This document shows, in pieces, positions 6,535 to 7,337 of a DNA stretch of 7,337 nt. Numbering within the stretch: position 1 is the first letter of the stretch; every line of letters begins with the position of its first letter. Position numbers and translations under genes: made by a program. This DNA comes from JAYEJW01 sp034716535 (GTDB taxonomy: Bacteria > Pseudomonadota > Gammaproteobacteria > Chromatiales > Chromatiaceae), in contig JAYEJW010000526.1 of assembly GCA_034716535.1 (NCBI GenBank), positions 1-7,337 on the forward strand. Reading direction: 5' to 3'. The notes under the pieces are model-generated. The model saw only the letters and a program-made list of their open reading frames with translations, made no database searches and had not been told where the DNA came from.

Positions 6535-6562
6535 GGAACTTTTTCCTTGGCCGAAGCACTAA
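6535..6562 (+). promoter_or_regulatory. RpoE (sigma-E/AlgU)-type promoter upstream of rpoH
   Basis: GGAACTT (6535-6541) is a full match to the sigma-E -35 consensus. Exactly 16 bases later comes ACTAA (6558-6562), matching 4 of 5 positions of the -10 TCTRA. E. coli rpoH is known to have a sigma-E promoter (P3) with the same 16-base spacing, and AlgU control of rpoH is known in Pseudomonas. The element starts 14 bases after the ftsX stop. Transcription would begin near 6568, giving a leader of about 70 bases. Confidence 0.65.
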
Positions 6563-6578
6563 CTCCGCAGTCGGGATG

Positions 6579-6608
6579 TTGTCATCCTAGGCTGATTGGT
6601 GCTAGCAT
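6579..6608 (+). promoter_or_regulatory. Housekeeping (sigma-70) extended -10 promoter of rpoH
   Basis: TTGTCA (6579-6584, 5 of 6 to TTGACA), an 18-base spacer, then TAGCAT (6603-6608, 4 of 6 to TATAAT) with the extended element TGC directly before it. The region downstream is clearly AT-rich compared with its surroundings. Transcription would begin near 6615, leaving only about 24 bases before the rpoH ATG. Confidence 0.6.
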
Positions 6609-6632
6609 ATTTCATAGAAAATTACTTGGGTA

Positions 6633-6684
6633 TTGGAAATGAAAAAAGATCTTGCGGTACTTCCAACGGGAAGCATCGATGCTT
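6633..6684 (+). other. Overlapping self-complementary segments across the rpoH start (candidate mRNA structure)
   Basis: TTGGAA just before the ATG (6633-6638) is exactly complementary to TTCCAA in codons 8-10 (6661-6666). CTTCC (6660-6664) can instead pair with GGAAG (6669-6673) across a four-base loop. A perfect 14-base palindrome, AAGCATCGATGCTT (6671-6684), can form a third hairpin. The first pairing would enclose the start codon. The three compete for the same bases. E. coli rpoH translation is controlled by a heat-sensitive structure near its start; whether this sequence behaves alike is inference. Confidence 0.25.
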
Positions 6685-7337
6685 ACATCAGCGCGGCCTA
6701 CCAGATCCCTGTGCTTACCCCGGACGAGGAGCGTGAGCTGGCAGTGCGGCTGCGCGACCACGATGACATGGAGGCGGCACGCCGCTTGGTTCTCTCTCAC
6801 CTGCGGTTCGTGATTCGCATCGCCCGCGGCTATCTGGGCTACGGTCTGCCGCTGCCCGACCTCATCCAGGAGGGTTCGGTCGGCCTGATGAAGGCGGTAC
6901 GCCGCTTCGAGCCGGATGTGGGCGTGCGCCTGGTGTCGTTCGCCGTGCACTGGATCCGCGCCGAGATCCACGAGTACATCCTGCGCAACTGGCGTATCGT
7001 GAAGGTAGCCACCACCAAGGCCCAGCGAAAGCTGTTCTTCAATCTGCGCAGCGCCAAGAAGCGCCTCGGCTGGTTCTCCCGCGAAGAGGTCGAGGGCGTC
7101 GCTGAAGATTTGGGCGTCAAGCCCGAGACGGTGTTGGAGATGGAGGCCCGCCTGGCAAACCAGGACCTGGCCTTCGACGGATACGACACCGATGAAGACG
7201 ATGCCCCGTCGGCTCCCGCCACCTTTCTTCCGGACATGCGGATGGAGCCGGCAAGCGCGCTCGAGCACGAGGACACCGCGACGGACCGCCGCGAGCGCCT
7301 CTACGCCGCCTTGCAGGGTCTCGACGAGCGCAGCAAG
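6639..7337 (+). CDS. rpoH: RNA polymerase heat-shock sigma factor RpoH (sigma-32; partial, C-terminus cut by window edge)
   Basis: RpoH directs RNA polymerase to heat-shock promoters (chaperones, proteases). I translated 233 codons from the ATG at 6639 to the window edge with no stop; E. coli RpoH has 284. Seen: the N-terminal SIDAYISAAYQIPVLTPDEE (12-31), corresponding to region 1.2; region 2.1 DMEAARRLVLSHLRFVIRIAR (43-63); region 2.2 GYGLPLPDLIQEGSVGLMKAV (67-87); regions 2.3-2.4 FEPDVGVRLVSFAVHWIRAEIHEYILRNWRIVK (90-122); and the RpoH box QRKLFFNLR (129-137), which separates RpoH from other sigma-70 family members. An acidic linker (183-188) follows, then the start of region 4 (LQGLDERSK, to 233); the region-4 DNA-binding helix lies outside the window. 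An in-frame TAG at 6615-6617 limits upstream starts. The ribosome binding site is weak. The gene has its own promoters after ftsX. Confidence 0.97.
   Translation, partial: MKKDLAVLPTGSIDAYISAAYQIPVLTPDEERELAVRLRDHDDMEAARRLVLSHLRFVIRIARGYLGYGLPLPDLIQEGSVGLMKAVRRFEPDVGVRLVSFAVHWIRAEIHEYILRNWRIVKVATTKAQRKLFFNLRSAKKRLGWFSREEVEGVAEDLGVKPETVLEMEARLANQDLAFDGYDTDEDDAPSAPATFLPDMRMEPASALEHEDTATDRRERLYAALQGLDERSK

Noticed and set aside
6534..6547. AGGAA/TTCCT hairpin after ftsX as a transcription terminator
   Set aside because: Only five pairs with a four-base loop and no T-tract after the stem; the T-run is in the loop and stem. The bases are better explained as the sigma-E -35 element.
6612..7268. 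Minus-strand open frame opposite rpoH
   Set aside because: The plus strand encodes unmistakable RpoH throughout, so this frame is an antisense shadow.
1..7337. Mobile elements, CRISPR, tRNA genes, toxin-antitoxin or defence genes
   Set aside because: The whole window is accounted for by eight conserved housekeeping genes and two short spacers; no repeats, integrase or atypical composition were seen.

Overview
This is a high-GC chromosomal window from a gammaproteobacterium. Every gene resembles its E. coli or Pseudomonas counterpart closely in the conserved cores. The order rsmD / (M16 peptidases) / ftsY-ftsE-ftsX-rpoH is a classic gammaproteobacterial neighbourhood. From memory, pseudomonads also carry two M16 peptidase genes next to ftsY, while E. 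coli has rsmD directly divergent from ftsY. The sequence does not settle genus or family; a high-GC Pseudomonas-like or purple-sulfur-type lineage would fit.

Layout. Positions 1-3701 hold a tightly packed leftward operon. In transcription order it reads: catalytic M16 zinc peptidase (3701-2334), non-catalytic M16 partner (2344-989), rsmD (992-396) and coaD (399 to beyond the left edge). All three internal junctions overlap (11, 4 and 4 bases), and the last three genes all start with GTG. A 178-base divergent control region (3702-3879) separates this operon from a rightward run: ftsY (3880-4866), ftsE (4880-5548) and ftsX (5553-6521). A 117-base spacer with two convincing promoter-like elements follows (one RpoE-like, one extended -10), then rpoH (6639 to beyond the right edge). 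No stretch over 300 bases lacks a gene. No tRNA, rRNA, mobile element or CRISPR array is present.

How the genes work together. The rightward run joins membrane targeting (FtsY, the SRP receptor), divisome control of cell-wall hydrolysis (FtsEX) and the heat-shock sigma factor RpoH. In E. coli, RpoH is itself controlled through SRP and FtsY. The leftward operon joins a probable periplasmic two-subunit M16 protease to 16S rRNA methylation (RsmD) and coenzyme A synthesis (CoaD).

This is core housekeeping DNA, and I do not see an undescribed system in it. The points most worth checking are the RpoE-type promoter in front of rpoH, possible RNA structure over the rpoH start, the split M16 pair, the unusually short FtsY, and a five-codon minicistron that bridges ftsY and ftsE.
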